Source: Agrocybe praecox | Taxonomy: Eukaryota > Basidiomycota > Agaricomycetes > Agaricales > Agrocybaceae | DNA length: 64,000 bases | Direction of reading: 5' to 3' | Assembly: GCA_964017145.1 (NCBI GenBank) | Contig: OZ024847.1 | Span: 1,984,001-2,048,000 of the forward strand | In this document: in pieces, positions 37,565 through 51,330 of the stretch | How positions within the stretch are numbered: position 1 is the stretch's first letter | Layout: each line of letters opens with the position of its first letter | Position numbers and translations under genes: made by a program | The notes under the pieces: generated by a model | Database searches by the model: none | Told to the model about the DNA's origin: nothing | Seen by the model: only the letters and a program-made list of their open reading frames with translations

Positions 37565-37960
37565 ATCAGCCCCATGGTTGTCGTCGATCAAGCTCGACCT
37601 TCTGCATATGTCAATGCTAAGGAAAGGGTTAAGTAAGTCGCATGTTTTGCACAAGCTTTTGGATTCATTACTCACTTTTTACAGCACCTAGCGTTCAATA
37701 TTCCCATTACTCAAAAAGAAAATGAATGCGTATCAGAACAGGTGACATGTAAAAAACCCGAGTCTGACACCGGTTCTCCCTTGTCGCTGCTACCTCAAGC
37801 AGCGTGTCTTTCGCATTTCAACAGAAAGAATGGGAATTTATTGATCCTCGGGTCTCTGTAAGACGCCGTCAAACAGACGCCTGTTATTTGAGTTCAATAC
37901 TGAGAGATATCTGAAGAAAAGGCTCAGAACATTCTCAAGGGTAGAAAGCATTGTAAAGGT
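37565..37960 (+). pseudogene. Decayed P450 exons 7-9 upstream of TPR copy 2
   Basis: Duplicate of the relic at 28386-28900 with a shared splice-like spacer (AAGTCGCATGTTTTGCACAA) and the EFNTERYLKK piece near 37890. It contains broken frames and a deletion in the middle. Confidence 0.5.
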
Positions 37961-38274
37961 GGTGTTAACCTGATGGTACTTGTGTTCACAATGAATTGAG
38001 GAGCGAACAGGAAAGCTGAGTCAGAGTAGGCGCTCAAATCGCGTGTGCGTGATGTTATTCAAGTTTAGTCACGAATCACAGGATAGAATTCCCATCAGCG
38101 ATAACGACATTGCTCTTCTTTTCCAAGACATACTTCTATGACTGCATTGTGTTGTGCATCATGGGTTCTGCAGTAATGGGCGCCGGGCAGTGCTGATGAT
38201 GTTCAGTGAAATCATATAATCTCAGGCAACTTCTCACCTACCAGCAACTTTCCTCTTTCTTCGCTTTCCCTACA

Positions 38275-41200
38275 ATGGCAGATCCATTATCCATTACTCT
38301 CGCCGTAGTCTCGCTTGCAACAGCACTCAAGGACATCATCGAACTCGCACAAACGCTCAATGACTCGTTTAAGAAGGTGTGAATTCCCCTTCGCCGCTGG
38401 GCGAGGGCTTCAAAGTTGATTCTTTTGTTCTTAGCCCGGTCGGAATATGCGAAAGGCAGAATCTCTGGCTGCAGAGACGCTCGGAATTGTAAAGGATGTT
38501 CAGAAGTTCTACGCAGGGCATAAGGAGACTCTTGACAGTGCGCCGGATATGCAAGACGCCGTACTAAGGCTGTTGGGGTGCGTGTTTAGTATCATTAATT
38601 GGGAATCTTTATTCACATCTCCTGTAGGGAAATGGAAAGGGTACACAAGGAATGCATACCTATACTACAAATTCACTCTGCCTCTGACGGAAAACCACGC
38701 ACCTGGATAAAGCAGAAAGTTGGACTTTGGTGGAAACGGAATAGCGTGGAGGAATCCATTTGGAGCCTGCGAGATGGGGCAAACAAGTGTCGTAGTGATT
38801 TTATGGTACGAGAATAATCAATACTCAGCCAGATATTTACTGATATGAATATTAAAGGTATTCGCATTACTACGTATTGAAGCCGCTACAGCACAGGTCC
38901 AGGCGACGACGGCTCAGGTCGAAGCCTCAACAGCTCAAACTCAAGCCTCTGCGGGCCGAATTGAAGCCACTACAATCGAAATCCGAGCTGCCGTCAGACA
39001 TGAGTTTGCTCGTCCTCATGCACAACCACCACACCTACAAGTTATGGACGACACCCTCCTATCCTTCCTGGGTTCCACTCCCGTCATATTATCCCAACTC
39101 CCTCCACATGTCAAATTGGCTGAACACCTTGTCTATCGGGAATATATCACCCTTCAAGTGGGAAAGATTGCCATCTTATTCAAGGACCTCTCTTCTAGCG
39201 GATCCTATCCAGTGGAAGATCCAGATTCTGTACATTTACAACCTTTCAGCTATGTAACTTGGCTAAAGCCTTTTACCAAGGAGGAAATGGAAGACGTACA
39301 ATCCAATATATTCGCCCTCATAGTGAACATACAAGATAGCATTCAGGGCAGACACAATAATGGGTTGTCAATCCAACGCGGTGCATTTGCCATGTTGGGC
39401 CTGTCCCTCTGGCTTAACAATATTGACATGTATCAAGAATCTTTAACAATAGCGCAATTTACTGTGGACATTTATAGGACACTCACGAAAACAAACGAAG
39501 ATGTTTATGGGCCCCGCCTTGCGCATGCACTTTACCTCCTGTCGTGCATGCTTGTGAACACTGGGGAGCTTGTACAGGGCTACAAAGTAATCACAGAAGC
39601 TGTGACCCTTGGGCGTCGTCTCGTGGCTGCCAATCCAACCTTTGAAGCGCAAATCCAGCTTGCTGATTTGCTCTGTCACTCCTCGTATGTTGCGCGTCGG
39701 AATAGAGATTTGAAAAATGCCATTCAGGACGTAGAAGAAGCGGTACAAACCCACGAGCGTCTCATCGGAAACACCACATCCGCATTACCAATGGAAGTAA
39801 ACTTCATTGACAAAATGCGCGGACCAACCGTTATGACGTTGGAGGCCACGCGGATTTACACCTTTGCTCGTGCGTTGGTAGAGCTGCATTACAGTCTATC
39901 TTCAACTGGTAGAAAAGATGAATCAGTAAGCGCAGGAATTAGGGCGCTCGAGAGATACAGTGCACTGAAGCAGAAGAGCGATCATATCGATCTCAGGACT
40001 TTTATAGCAGATCTTTGTTACTCTCTCACAGCAGACGCTTATCGGGACATGATTTCCATTGATCAATCCCTTTCCTACGCACGAAATGCGGTGTCTCAAT
40101 ATGAGAAAGTCTTTCAACACACCGGAAATGTCCCCCGCAACCTTCCCTTTTCCCTGGCAAGGCAAGGCAAGATTCTATCAGATTTAGGACGTGTTGAGGA
40201 AGCATATGTGGTATGCCAGAACCTTGAACGAGTAGTTCAAAAGCATATTGAGGATCATCAGCTCCATGCCGAATCACTTCTGCAATTAACGGGAAATCTT
40301 TACCGTTGCAGGCGTTACGTGGAGGCAGCATTGGTCGGGGAACAATTGATTGCAACCTGCCGAGTATCACTTTTAAATTGGAATCTCCACAACGCCTACC
40401 TCTACACTTCTTGCGCCTTTGAAATGTCAGGAAACACTCTCAAGGCAGTACAAGTTGCGGAGTCTGCAGTCAGCTATCATCGCCTTCTGGCATTTCACGA
40501 TTCTAAAAACATCGAATTTCTTGCTGCCAGCGTTGTCAATCTGGCACGTCGACTTCAATCGGCGGCTGAGCACGAACGAGCGCTTAGTGAAGGACACGAA
40601 GCAATGAAGCTGTATAGCAGCTTGATTCAAAAAGACCCCATCCTTATAGAGACTTACATGGAAACCCTTCAACTAAATATGGATATTGCCACAGAGGCAA
40701 AGATGGAAATCCAGTCCTTGGAAAGAAGCCGAGAGGTCATTCAGTATTCTCGAGCACTGGTCCAGCAATTTCCCGACCAACAAAAGGATCAGACCAATAC
40801 TATTGGTCTGATACTCAAACACGCAAGATTGTTGGAAGACTTTGGCCGACTTACAGAAAGCCGTGCCGCCATTGAAGAGGTTCTCATTTGCTTTGACGCC
40901 TATCCAGCCAAAGACCTAAAATCAGTCAAATTGCAGACCGACGCATTTCTATATTCTGCCAGACTTCTTCGTGATCAGGGTCATCTTGACAAGGCATTCA
41001 GTACCTATGACAAGGTAATCAAGGTTGGGCAACCTTTCGCAGACGCATATTCTGTTGCCTCCAATATTCTCTGGGCAAAGGTTGGAACCCTCATGGCATT
41101 ATATATTATAGGAGATATTCCACTTGCGCTCGCCAACATTGAAGATTGTGCTATGTTTGCCGCCGAACATGATTTGAAGGAGGGACGGGCATATACCTTT

Positions 41201-41833
41201 TACTTGGAAAGCGCGTCGCTTATCTACCAATCCAGTGGCGACATTCATAAGGCGGTATCCAACATGCGACGGTCCATTGACGTTGATAGGGGTCATAACA
41301 GAATTCCATTTTCCTGGATTTTGTCTGATCTCCTTGCCGACGCTGGAGAAGAAGAAGAAGCTCTTACTGTTGCCAATGAAACCATGCAAGATTGGCAAAA
41401 GGTGAAGGATGACTCCCTAGCCAAGTGGACGGAACTCTATGAGCGGGCGCAGTACAGTCTGGTCCTTCGCCTTTTCGCCAACGACCTGGTTCGGGCTCGA
41501 GAACTGCTTCTCAAGGTCCGATCATTCTACCAACAATGCTCACAGACCAGAAATCTTGGGTTCAACAGACTGGCTATAACCCTATGGGCATTGGGACACC
41601 TAGAGTGCGCATCAGGGCAACACAAAGAAGGCATCTTAGCAAGAGCCGAACTCACTGAGTTGCGAAAACAGCTTCGACTCATATTTCCGCGTCTTGATGA
41701 ATTTGTGGAGGTAGCGTTGAAAAGAGAACGAAACTTTGCCGCGTGGAAGAATCTTTTGAAAAAAATCAATCTTACATGTGGGCACCAGGACGAAGATGAT
41801 ATACCCGAAAACGATCCAATACTCACAAACTAG
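38275..41833 (+). CDS. HeLo-like N-terminus/TPR repeat protein, copy 2
   Basis: Intact 1,132-residue paralogue. Model: 38275-38376, 38435-38577, 38628-38805, 38858-41833; exon 1-3 lengths (102, 143, 178 bp) are the same as in copies 1 and 4. N-terminus MADPLSITLAVVSLATALKD. After the helical domain it has four heptads of the AQVQATT type (TAQVQAT, TAQVEAS, TAQTQAS, AGRIEAT) against two in copy 1. The TPR-like array and the C-terminus (FAAWKNLLKKINL) are conserved. No nucleotide-binding motif. The start is shared by all family members and is preceded by the conserved proximal block. A decayed P450 fragment lies upstream and convergent-family remnants lie on both sides. Confidence 0.85.
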
Positions 41834-41999
41834 GTTTTACCTTATCATTATCAATATCATTATCCTTTCGCTCTCGCCTGTTGACGGTTTTTCTCCTGGC
41901 ACTCCCTCAGTTGATATGGACTCTTCATTTTTTCTACCAGTGGCTATAGTACGAGACAAAATTTATATCTGATATTCAGTATAATATCAAAATTCTCTA

Positions 42000-43900
42000 T
42001 CATTTGAGGGTAGAAGTCCTGCGGCAGCCCATAACCCTGAGGCAGGAAACATGGCAAGAAAGTCGGCGTGGGTGGGCCATGCTAGAACTTGTACATGGCA
42101 TTGCCGAACAACTAAGTTGGTCATATCTGCAGACAGTTAGTAGCAGGTTCACATAAATACCCTACACTGATTAGTTACGAGGTACTGATGCTTGCACGTC
42201 GTACACTGTACGTACGACGATTCCAGACACACACTTTCTCAGTTTAACAGGATCTTCAAAGGCGAAATTTGTTTTTCAAAAATATCATCAAATTTGCGAC
42301 GTTGCTGATTGATACGCCTCTCTAGTCCTTGGATACTAAGCGTATCGAAGAAGATGGGTGGTATGGAGATGTCCGACACCGTGACTTTCTGGAGATGAGG
42401 CGGTCAATGTTCATCTCGGGGTATAGATAAAAAACAAGTTACGCACACGGACAATGGGCGAGTCGTCTTTATTGCCTAGATGGAGATTGAGTGAATTAAT
42501 TCCTTGAGTGGCTACAAGATAGGTAACCAAGAATAATCAATAAATGCACGAGGAGATATAAATACAACATACACTCACATCAATTGCTGGATGCTACAGT
42601 GCGACTTGTCACGACCTATTGGTAGTCCTGGGATCTTCAGCGTAAACCTCAAGCGTGAGCGGTGTTATACAAAAAGCAGGAGAATTTCAACGCGTCCAGC
42701 GTTGGAAAACAGGGACGGACACGATTGGCAAATGTGAAAATGGCGAACAAGAGCAAATTTCCGGGATTGAATATTGAGCGTACGAGTTTCTTACTGAACC
42801 TGAACACGTTAACCTATAACGTGGGGTACGGCTGTAAGGATTCAGACATACCAACATGACCTGTAACGTAGTACACGCTTGACTTCCCATCGACCCTATC
42901 CTCTAGATACACTATATTGAAGTATCGACTATGTTTGAGGATAAGAATGGTGCCAATGACCCTCTGAGTACTGTGATGGACAAACAGAAAGCGATTAGAG
43001 ACACGTTCAACGAATCGGAAAGTAGACTTACGAAATTATGCATCTCTTTCTGCTCTTTGCCTTGCTTGCGCAGCCCGAAATGACCATCATGCCCCATACT
43101 TTGATAACGAGAACGGTCAAACTACGAAAGGCAAAGAATATGGAGGAATGATAATGAGCGCATATGCGCATGCAAACCGGATATGTCTTACAGGGTGATA
43201 CCCAGATGGAATAGCTTGACGGGAACCACACACGCATTCATCGGTTCACGTTCGTTAAAATGAATAGGAGAAAGGGAGTCTAAGAAGGTGGATAGATGTG
43301 AGTGGAATAGCATAGGAAGGAAGAAAAAGGGACTATTTACTGTTCCCGAATACACCCTTGTACAATTCGAACATCTTCGAGCTTCACAAGTAAAGGTTGA
43401 CAGCAATTACAAGTGTCCAATTGAGGGGGCCAACATGGGAAAACCTCTATCGAGTCCTTGAAATTTGAGACCAACAAACTATATACCCCACGCGATCGTG
43501 GCCATGGAAAGGAAGACAACGTTGAATGTTAACAGCGAGGCATTGAGGCAGATGAAGCTTGCACTATGGAAGGTTGAGCAATGAAATTAATGAAATTTGA
43601 AAGCCAAAGAGACGTATACCATTGTCTGGTTTCCTTGCATCATCGGGGTACTCCAAACGATCCAGTCATCCTTCGACTCCGCGTCCTCGATCGATGAATG
43701 CGCCCGCATTTCATCCCGGCACCTCGCACTCTATTCCTCACTAGAACTGAGCGCTTGAGCACCCAACCAGCCTCTTGCGATTCGTGCTAGTTCACGCCCT
43801 CTTCACGCAGAATGTTGTGGCATAGGTGGTGAGAGAGTAAACGTCTCGTCTTCAACTACCGCCGTTGGCACCGTGCCCTCCTGACCTGATTCCACCGAGA
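42000..43900 (-). pseudogene. Convergent repeated family, copy C
   Basis: The 90-bp phase-0 exon is intact at 43032-43121 (FDRSRYQSMGHDGHF and then a basic tail ending in KEMHNF) with proper splice sites. The following exon (near 42890-42960) starts GHWHHSYPQT then hits a stop. Further pieces match copies A and D at 43.33-43.50, 43.6-43.9 and 42.2-42.45 kb (QQRRKFDDIFEKQI). Likely a recently decayed gene. Confidence 0.45.
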
Positions 43901-44520
43901 TCGAAAGCATATCGACATGTTGAGATCACATATTCGCCTTTTTATGTTTGAAACAATTCGAAACCATCTATTTTCCCGCAAGACCCACTTGTTCGAGTAC
44001 GTTTTATTGGGCGTGCATGTGTATTGGCCTCATTGTTTGTTCGTCTGTGAATAATCGAACATCAGCTGCTATTCGTGAAAGCAGGGACGTATGTTTCATT
44101 GCGTATTTAGAAATACAAGATACGCTAGCAAATCATGGTTGCGTCATGGGCTCTGCAGTAACGTGCGACTGATATATCTCTCACAGCGCTAGCCAGCCTA
44201 TATTTGACTCTGTACGACCAAGAGCACAACTTCTTCGCAACCTGCGAGTCATCATATCGACAACTGTATTGTTCAACCGTGTCGACCATCGTTTACGGTT
44301 TACGGATATTTCATCCATAATGGATTTTGATGGAGGGCCGATACACTATGTACATGGCATGGAAAAAGGTGAGTTGTTTCTGGAACATTATGAATGACGG
44401 CACTTATGGTTTATTTATAACGGACAGATGGGCTACAGTGCCGATATTCAATGAAATCATATAATCTCATGCAACTTCTCATCTACCAGCAATCTTCCAC
44501 CTTTCTTCGCTTTCCCTACC
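43901..44520. other. 5' flank of TPR pseudogene
   Basis: Contains sequence shared with the upstream flanks of TPR copies 1 and 4 (for example AAATACAAGATACGCTAGCA near 44110, also at 28110) and the conserved proximal promoter block at about 44450-44490. No gene seen. Confidence 0.45.
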
Positions 44521-47500
44521 ATGGCAGATCCATTATCTATCACTCTCGCTGTTGTTTCGCTTGCAACAGCACTCAAGGACATTATCGACCTCGCACAAAC
44601 GCTCAATGGCTCGTTTAAGAAGGTGTGAATTCACCATCGCCGCAAGGCGAAGGCTTCAAAGCTGATTATCTCGTTCTTAGCCTGGTCGGAATATGCGAAG
44701 GGCAGAATCTCTGGCTGCGGAGACACTCGAAATCGTACAAGACCTCAAGACATTCTATGACGGACATAAAGAGATTCTAAACAGTGCACCGGATATGCAA
44801 AGGCCATAATAAGACTTTCGAAGTGCGTGTTTAATATCATTAATTGGGAATTTTTATTCACATCTCCTGTAGGGAAATGGAAAGGGTACACAAGGAATGC
44901 GTACCTGTATTACAAATACACTCTGCCTCGGACGGAAAACTGCATACCTGGATAAAGCGTAAATTTGGTCCTTGGTGGAAGCGGAATAGCCTAGAAGAAT
45001 CCATTCGAAATCTGCGAGATGGGGCAAACAAATGCCGAGGTGATTTTGTGGTGCGAGAATATGGAACATGCCATTCGATATGTGCTGACAAGAGTTTTGA
45101 AGATGTTTTCATTACTACGCATTGAAGGCTCCACTGCTCAGAGTCAAGCTACTGCGACCCAAATCCAGGCCACCACGATTGAAATCCAAGCCGCTGTTGC
45201 GCATGGGTTCGCTCGCCCTCATCTCCAATCGTCACCTCAAGTCTCGGGCGACAACATCCTAGCTATCTTTGGTTCCACTCCCATTATATTATCCCAACTT
45301 CCCCCACATGTCAAATTGGCCGAACACCTTGTTTATAAGGAATATATCACCCTTCAAGTGGGAAAGATTGCCATCTTATTCAAGGGCCTCTCTTCTAGCG
45401 GATCCTATCCAGTGGAAGATCCGGATTCTGTACATCAGCAAACTTTCCGGTCTGTAATTTGGCTAAGCCCTTTTACCAAGGAGGAAATAGAAGGCGTACA
45501 AACCATTATCTTTGCCCTCATAGTGAACATACAAAATAGCATTCAAGGCAGACACAATAATGGATTGTCAATCCAGCGCGGTGCACGGGCAATGTTGGAC
45601 CTATCTGTCCGGCTTGCTAATCTCGACATGAATCAAGAATCTTTAACAATAGCGCAATTTGCCGTGGACATTTATCGGATACTCGCCAAGACAAACGAAA
45701 ATGTTTATGGATCCCACCTTGTGCATGCACTTTACCTCCTGTCGTCCATGCTTGTGGACACTGGGGAGCTTGTAGAGGCCTACAAAGTAATCACAGAAGC
45801 TGTGACCATTGGGCGTCGTCTCGTGGCTGCCAATCCGACATTTGATGCCCAATTGCAGCTGGCTCGTTTGGTTCGTTACTCCTCGTATGTTGCGTGCCTG
45901 AATGAAGAGTTAGAAAATGCCACCCGTGACGCAGAAGAAGCGGTGCAAACCTACGAGTGTCTAATTGGACAACTCACATCTGCGCTACAAATGGAAGTAA
46001 ACATCATTGACAACATGTGCGGACCAACCGTTATGACATTGAAAGCCACGCGCGTTGATGACTTTGCACATGCATTGGAAGAGCTGCATTATAATCTATC
46101 TTCAACTGGTAGAAAGGATGAATCAGTAAGGGCAGGAATCAAGGCGCTCGAACTATACGGAGCACTGGAGCAGAGGGACAATCACACCAATTTCAGTGTT
46201 TCAATAGCAAATCTTTTTGACTCTCTATCATCTGACAAGTATCGGGACGTAATATCCGTCGAGCAGGCTCTTTTCTACGCACAAAAGGCGGTGTCTCAAT
46301 ATGAGGAGGTCCTTCGACACACCGGAAATGTCCCCCACGACCTTCCTTTTTGCCTGGCAAAGTAGGCCAAGATTTTATCAGATTTGGGCCGTGTTGAGGA
46401 AGCATATGTGGTGTGCCAGAAACTTGAACGAGTAGTTCAAAACCATATTGAGGATCACCAGCTCCATGCCAAATCACTCCTGCGACTAACGGAGAATCTT
46501 TACCGTTGCAGGCGTTATGTGGAGGCAGCGTTGGTCGGGGAACAATTGATTGTAACCTGCCGAACATCGCTTTCAAATTGGAATCTTTATAATGCCTACA
46601 CCTACACTTCTTGCGCCTTTGAAGGGACAGGCAACACTCTCAAGGCAGTATAAATTGCGGAGTCAGCAGTCGGCTATTATCGCATCCTAGCATATCACGA
46701 TTCTGAAAACGTTAAATTTCTTGCTGCCAGCGTTGACAATCTGGCACGTCGACTTCTATCAGCGGCTGAGCACGAACGAGCGCTTAGTGAAGGACACGAA
46801 GCAATGAAGCTGTATAGCAGCTTGATTCAAAAAGACCCCACACTTCTAGAGGCTTACATGGAAACCCTTCAACTAAATATTAATATTGCTACAGGGTCAA
46901 AGATGGAAATCCAGTCCCTGGAAAGAAGCTGGCAGGTCATTCACTATTCTCGGGCGCTGGTTATGGAATTTCCAGACCAGCGAAAGTTTCATACTCGGCT
47001 CATCATGGATCACGCAAACCTATTGGAAGACTTTGACCGACTTACAGAAGCCAGCACCACTATCGAAGAGGCTCGTAGCTGGTTTGATGCCCATCCAGTA
47101 CAAGATCCAGAATCAGTCATATTGCATACCGACGCACTTCTATATTCCAGCAGACTTCTTTTTTATCAAGGTCATCTTGACAAGGCATTAAGTGCATATG
47201 ATAAAGCGATCAGAGTGGGGCAACCCTTCGCGAACACTTATTCTGTCGCCTCCAATATTCTGTGGACGAAAGCTCAAGCCCTTCTGGCATTTTACTTCTT
47301 AGGACAAGTTCCAGCTGCCTTCGCCAAGATCGAAGATGGTCTTACATTTGCCGCCAAACATAATTTGGAGGAGGAAGAGGTGTATACCGTCTACTTGGAA
47401 ATTGTATCGCTTATCTACCGATCCACTGGCGACATCGATAAAGCAGTGTCTAACATGCGACAATCAATTATCATTAAGAGGCGTCATAACAGAATTCCAT

Positions 47501-48024
47501 TTTCCTGGATTTTGTCCGATCTTCTTTCTGACGCTGGGGAGGAAGAAGAAGCCCTCACCGTTGCAAATGAAGCCATACAAGAATGCGAGAAGTGGCGGGA
47601 CAGTTCCCGACCCAATAGAAAGGAACGTTATGCACAGGCGCAATATACCTTGTCCCTACGTCTCTTCATTAACAACGGCCTTGCTCAGGCACGAGAACTG
47701 CTTCTCGAGGTCCGCAAATTCTACCGAAAACATTCACAGATGAGACATATCTGGTTCATCAGGCTGGCTATAATTCTATGGGCATTAGGACACCTAGAGT
47801 GCTCATCAGGGCGACACAAAGAAGGCATCGCCGCAAGAACCGAACTCGCCGAGTTGCGAACACGACTTCGACTCATATTTCCGCGTCTTGATGAATCTGT
47901 GGAGGTGGGGTTGAAAAGAGAACAAAGCTTTGCCGCGTGGACGAATCTTCTCAAAAAAATCAATCTCATGTGTGGACACCAGGACGAAGATGGTATGCTC
48001 GAAATTGCAAATTCGCAAACGTAG
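44521..48024 (+). pseudogene. HeLo-like/TPR family pseudogene, copy 3
   Basis: Same structure as the intact copies (exons starting 44521, 44681, about 44877 and about 45106) but disrupted three times. One base is missing in exon 2 near 44800 (GATATGCAAAGGCC where copy 4 has one more A), a TAG stop lies at 46363-46365 where others read Arg-Gln-Gly, and a TAA stop lies at 46651-46653 where others read Gln. Otherwise the repeat array is full length and the C-terminus is preserved, so inactivation looks recent. The linker has two heptads, as in copy 1, and the sequence of intron 3 also groups with copy 1. Confidence 0.88.
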
Positions 48025-48099
48025 ACTAGGTTTTACTTTATAATTATATTTGATTGTTTCGCTCTCGTTTTCTGGCGGTTTTTGTTTTGGCTCTCTATT

Positions 48100-50740
48100 C
48101 GTAAATATGCACCAATCTTCTTGGTACCAGTAGCTACAGCACTGTTTGTAATTGATAGTGGCGATACTGAGGCAACGCACAAGCCTAAGGCGGGAAATGC
48201 TCGAATAAAGTCGGTTTTGACGGGCAATGTTAGAACTTTGCCGAACCAGTCCATCATATCTCCAGGCAGTCAGCAGCGAGTTCAAACAAAGAGTGAATAC
48301 AACTCTCACATTTGCCTAACAATGTCTTCTGCCCAGTCTCGATCCTTGAAAACTATTTGTTTTGTCGAATACACCAAATAGTTCCAAGGCCCTGAAATTC
48401 AATGTCGTAGTCTGTATGTCTGATGATTCCAAATACACGTCTTTCGAGTTCAACGGGGTCTTTAAAGGTAAAGTTTCTTCCACGATAGCACCGGTTAAAG
48501 CTGCGTTGTTGATTCGTAAGCCTGACTAGTCCATGGAACCTGATTGTACCGAACATGACCTTCTATAAACCGGTCAACATTCATCTAAGGGTATAGTAGT
48601 GATAAACCCAGGTTGCGCATACGGCCAATTGCCAAATAATGTTCATTCCTTCCAATGATATCTGAGTTGTGACAGGTCCTCCTTTCCTCAAGTGGCTACA
48701 AGATAAATACACAGAAAAATTCAAGGAATGAAAGAGGAGAGATGGACGCAACATGCACGTACAACAGCTGAGATAAAGCCTTACAGCAGAAAGTCGTCCC
48801 GTTCGTCTGGCAATTTCGTCAGAGAGCGTGCTGTGTTATGATCTGGTCTTGGAATCCTCAGCGTCAACCTCGAGCGTGAACGATGTTTCACGAAAAGAAG
48901 TAGATCCAGTGCGCCCAGTGCCAGTATTGATCGCAAGGCGTGTTTGCTTCCAAAACAAGAGCGAGATTAAGTCGATGTCATGCCCGTAGGCATCGACGAC
49001 GATATGCTCCTTATGAAAGCTTCAAATGTCGTACGACGCAGGTATAAACCTTCTCCGGGAAAGGACGTTGGTCCACGTTCGACTAGTCCGTGCCCAATTG
49101 CACCTGGCAGATGTAAAATACGTTGGGTAAACTTCAAGCTCCTTCTTCCGTCACGACTCCTATAAGAGAAATGCAGCGCCGCCAGCCTTCTTAGACGCTT
49201 TGATACCACCATGTCAGCAAAGACTCCCGACCGAGATCCAATTTCTCGCCGTTCTTTTCGCCATTCCCACCTATCGACGTTGTTGGACCTCACTCTTGAT
49301 AACAATGCCCTGCTTTACAGATGTTCTGTGTGTAGAAGGAGCAGCAAGTAAGAAACCTAAGAAATACAAAGAAAACATCAGCATATGTGTTCGATGGCTT
49401 GAGGTAAAGTAAGCCATACATTTGGGCCGTCGTGGACATGGAAAGGAAGACAACATTTGAACATTGAATATTGAGGCCTGAAGTACATGAAGCTCGAACT
49501 ATGGAAAGTTGGTTGATGAAATTTGAAAGCCCAAGAGACGTTTGCCATTGTCTGGTCGCCTTGCATCATCGGGATACTGCAAACGCTCCAGTCATAATTC
49601 AATCCTGCGTCCTCGCTCGATCACTTCTTTTCACAACCCACTTCGAGCACCCTCGAATTTGAACCCGCCACCCAGGCTCCATTGCTTGAAGCCTTACTGA
49701 GCATATAACCTCTTGCGATTCGTGCTAGCTCACGCACTATCGCACGATATTTTCCGGCATAGGTGGTGTACGAAAAAACGTCATATCTACCCTCTATAAT
49801 CAACATATAGCCGCTGGCACCTTGCCCCCTTAACCCGAGATTTAACATATTTCGACGTGTTAAAACCGCATATACTCACATATTTCTCAACTCGGCACCA
49901 CCGATCGTCTTGAACTTTCGAAAGGACCTCAGGAGTCGTTCCCTACGCCTGTGAGACCCAGTCGCCCAAGTATAGTTTGCTAGGTATGCATAAAATCGCC
50001 GCAATTCGATGTGTAGGTCGATAAACGCCGAGCTCGTTCAATATATGTATGCGTCAAGCGAGATCTGTTATGGCAGGATCTATTCAAAGCTGGCCACTAT
50101 GCCGTCGATGGGGTATAGTACATGTCCGAGCAGCACTGAAGCGTGCCGTGTATGTATACTGGTGGCAGTGTGGGTAGGTGCATACGAGTTTCTTACTGAA
50201 GCTGACGACAACCTTGAACCATAACGAAGGGTACAGGAGTGAGAATCCAAACTTACCAACAGGACCTCTTAACGTACTACAAGCTCGACTTCCCATCGAC
50301 CCTATCCTCTATATACGTTATATTGAAGTATCGACGACAACCATGATGACAATGACCCTCTGCGTACGGTGACGGACGAACAGAAAGAGATTAGAGACGC
50401 TCAACGAGTCAGTAGGTAAACTCACGAAATTGTCCATCTCTTTATGCTCTTTGCTTCGTTCCCTCAGCCCGAAGTGTCCATCGTGTCCGGTGCTGCGATA
50501 ACGAGAATGGTTGAACTAAGAAGGTAAAGGAATCTGGGGCAATGATGATAAGTATATATATGCATTGGTACCCGTTGGTCAAAAAAAGGGAGACTGGAAG
50601 GATGGATGGATGTGAGTGGGGTGGCACAGCAAGGAGAAAAAAAGGCCACTTACTGTTCGAGAATACACGCTTGTACGATTCAAGCATCAGAGGAGTCCTC
50701 TCCGCAATGATGACGATAGGTGCATAAGTAAAAAGCATCT
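48100..50740 (-). pseudogene. Convergent repeated family, copy D
   Basis: The best-preserved convergent copy by span. The 90-bp phase-0 exon is at 50426-50515 (FNHSRYRSTGHDGHF and then a tail ending HKEMDNF). The preceding exon ends at a GTAAGTGG donor near 50655. The next exon reads GHCHHGCRRYFNITYIEDRV before a stop near 50275. Other pieces: RELARIARGYMLSK (about 49720), ADMVVSKRLRRL (about 49210) and a C-terminal piece, FTFKDPVELERRVFG (about 48440). The stop in one exon suggests a pseudogene, though an alternative splice cannot be excluded. Confidence 0.45.
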
Positions 50741-50853
50741 TGTAAAGTAGGTGGTACTTCTTTCTCGTCTGGAGATGGGTAGAAAAAGCTTAGGGAGAAA
50801 TAATTAACTCCGTGCAATGGATGATTGGACGTATCACAATATACAGAGTCCTT

Positions 50854-51126
50854 TGTTGGAATAATCGGGGTAAATACAAGCGCACCACGAAGTGGTCACT
50901 TGATAGCCGCAGATTATCTCGAGGAGATAATCTGCATTTCATTCTTATATTGACATTTGGTGGCATATTATGTGCCACTATCCCTTGTTTTATTTGATTT
51001 TCTCCTTATTACTTTGTAGCTACATATTTTGTATTTATACTGTAGCTACTTGAATGATAAACCTCGCTTGATTGCGAGGGTCCCTACTACAACCCGAGTG
51101 ACCTCGAAGACCCGGTCATTTTAACA
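50854..51126. mobile_element. Solo LTR, copia-like, copy 1
   Basis: 273-bp sequence starting TGTTGGAATAATCGGGG and ending TTTTAACA, flanked by a perfect 5-bp target duplication TCCTT on both sides. TG...CA ends and the 5-bp duplication mark an LTR retrotransposon; the TGTTGGAAT start is typical of Ty1/copia LTRs. No internal region, so it is a solo LTR. A 27-bp perfect hairpin lies at 50909-50935. A second copy is at 62247-62505. Confidence 0.92.
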
Positions 51127-51330
51127 TCCTTGATGTTCTCTTTTGCCAGTCCTAAATGACCATCATACCATATACCACACGAATGACTTGATGGATCAAA
51201 CTGCGAACGTAAGGTAAGCTAGAGTATGGATACCTAATCGGGGCATATACAGGCTGAGAACGGAAATTTCGTACAACGATGGCGTAGCTTCAAGGGGGTT
51301 ACACCCAACGCGTCAATTCATCGGTGCACA
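51127..51330 (-). pseudogene. Fragment of the convergent family
   Basis: On the minus strand at about 51135-51205 it reads FDPSSHSCGIWYDGHLGLAK, a degraded version of the 30-residue exon. The solo LTR inserted right next to it, with TCCTT as target. Confidence 0.45.
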
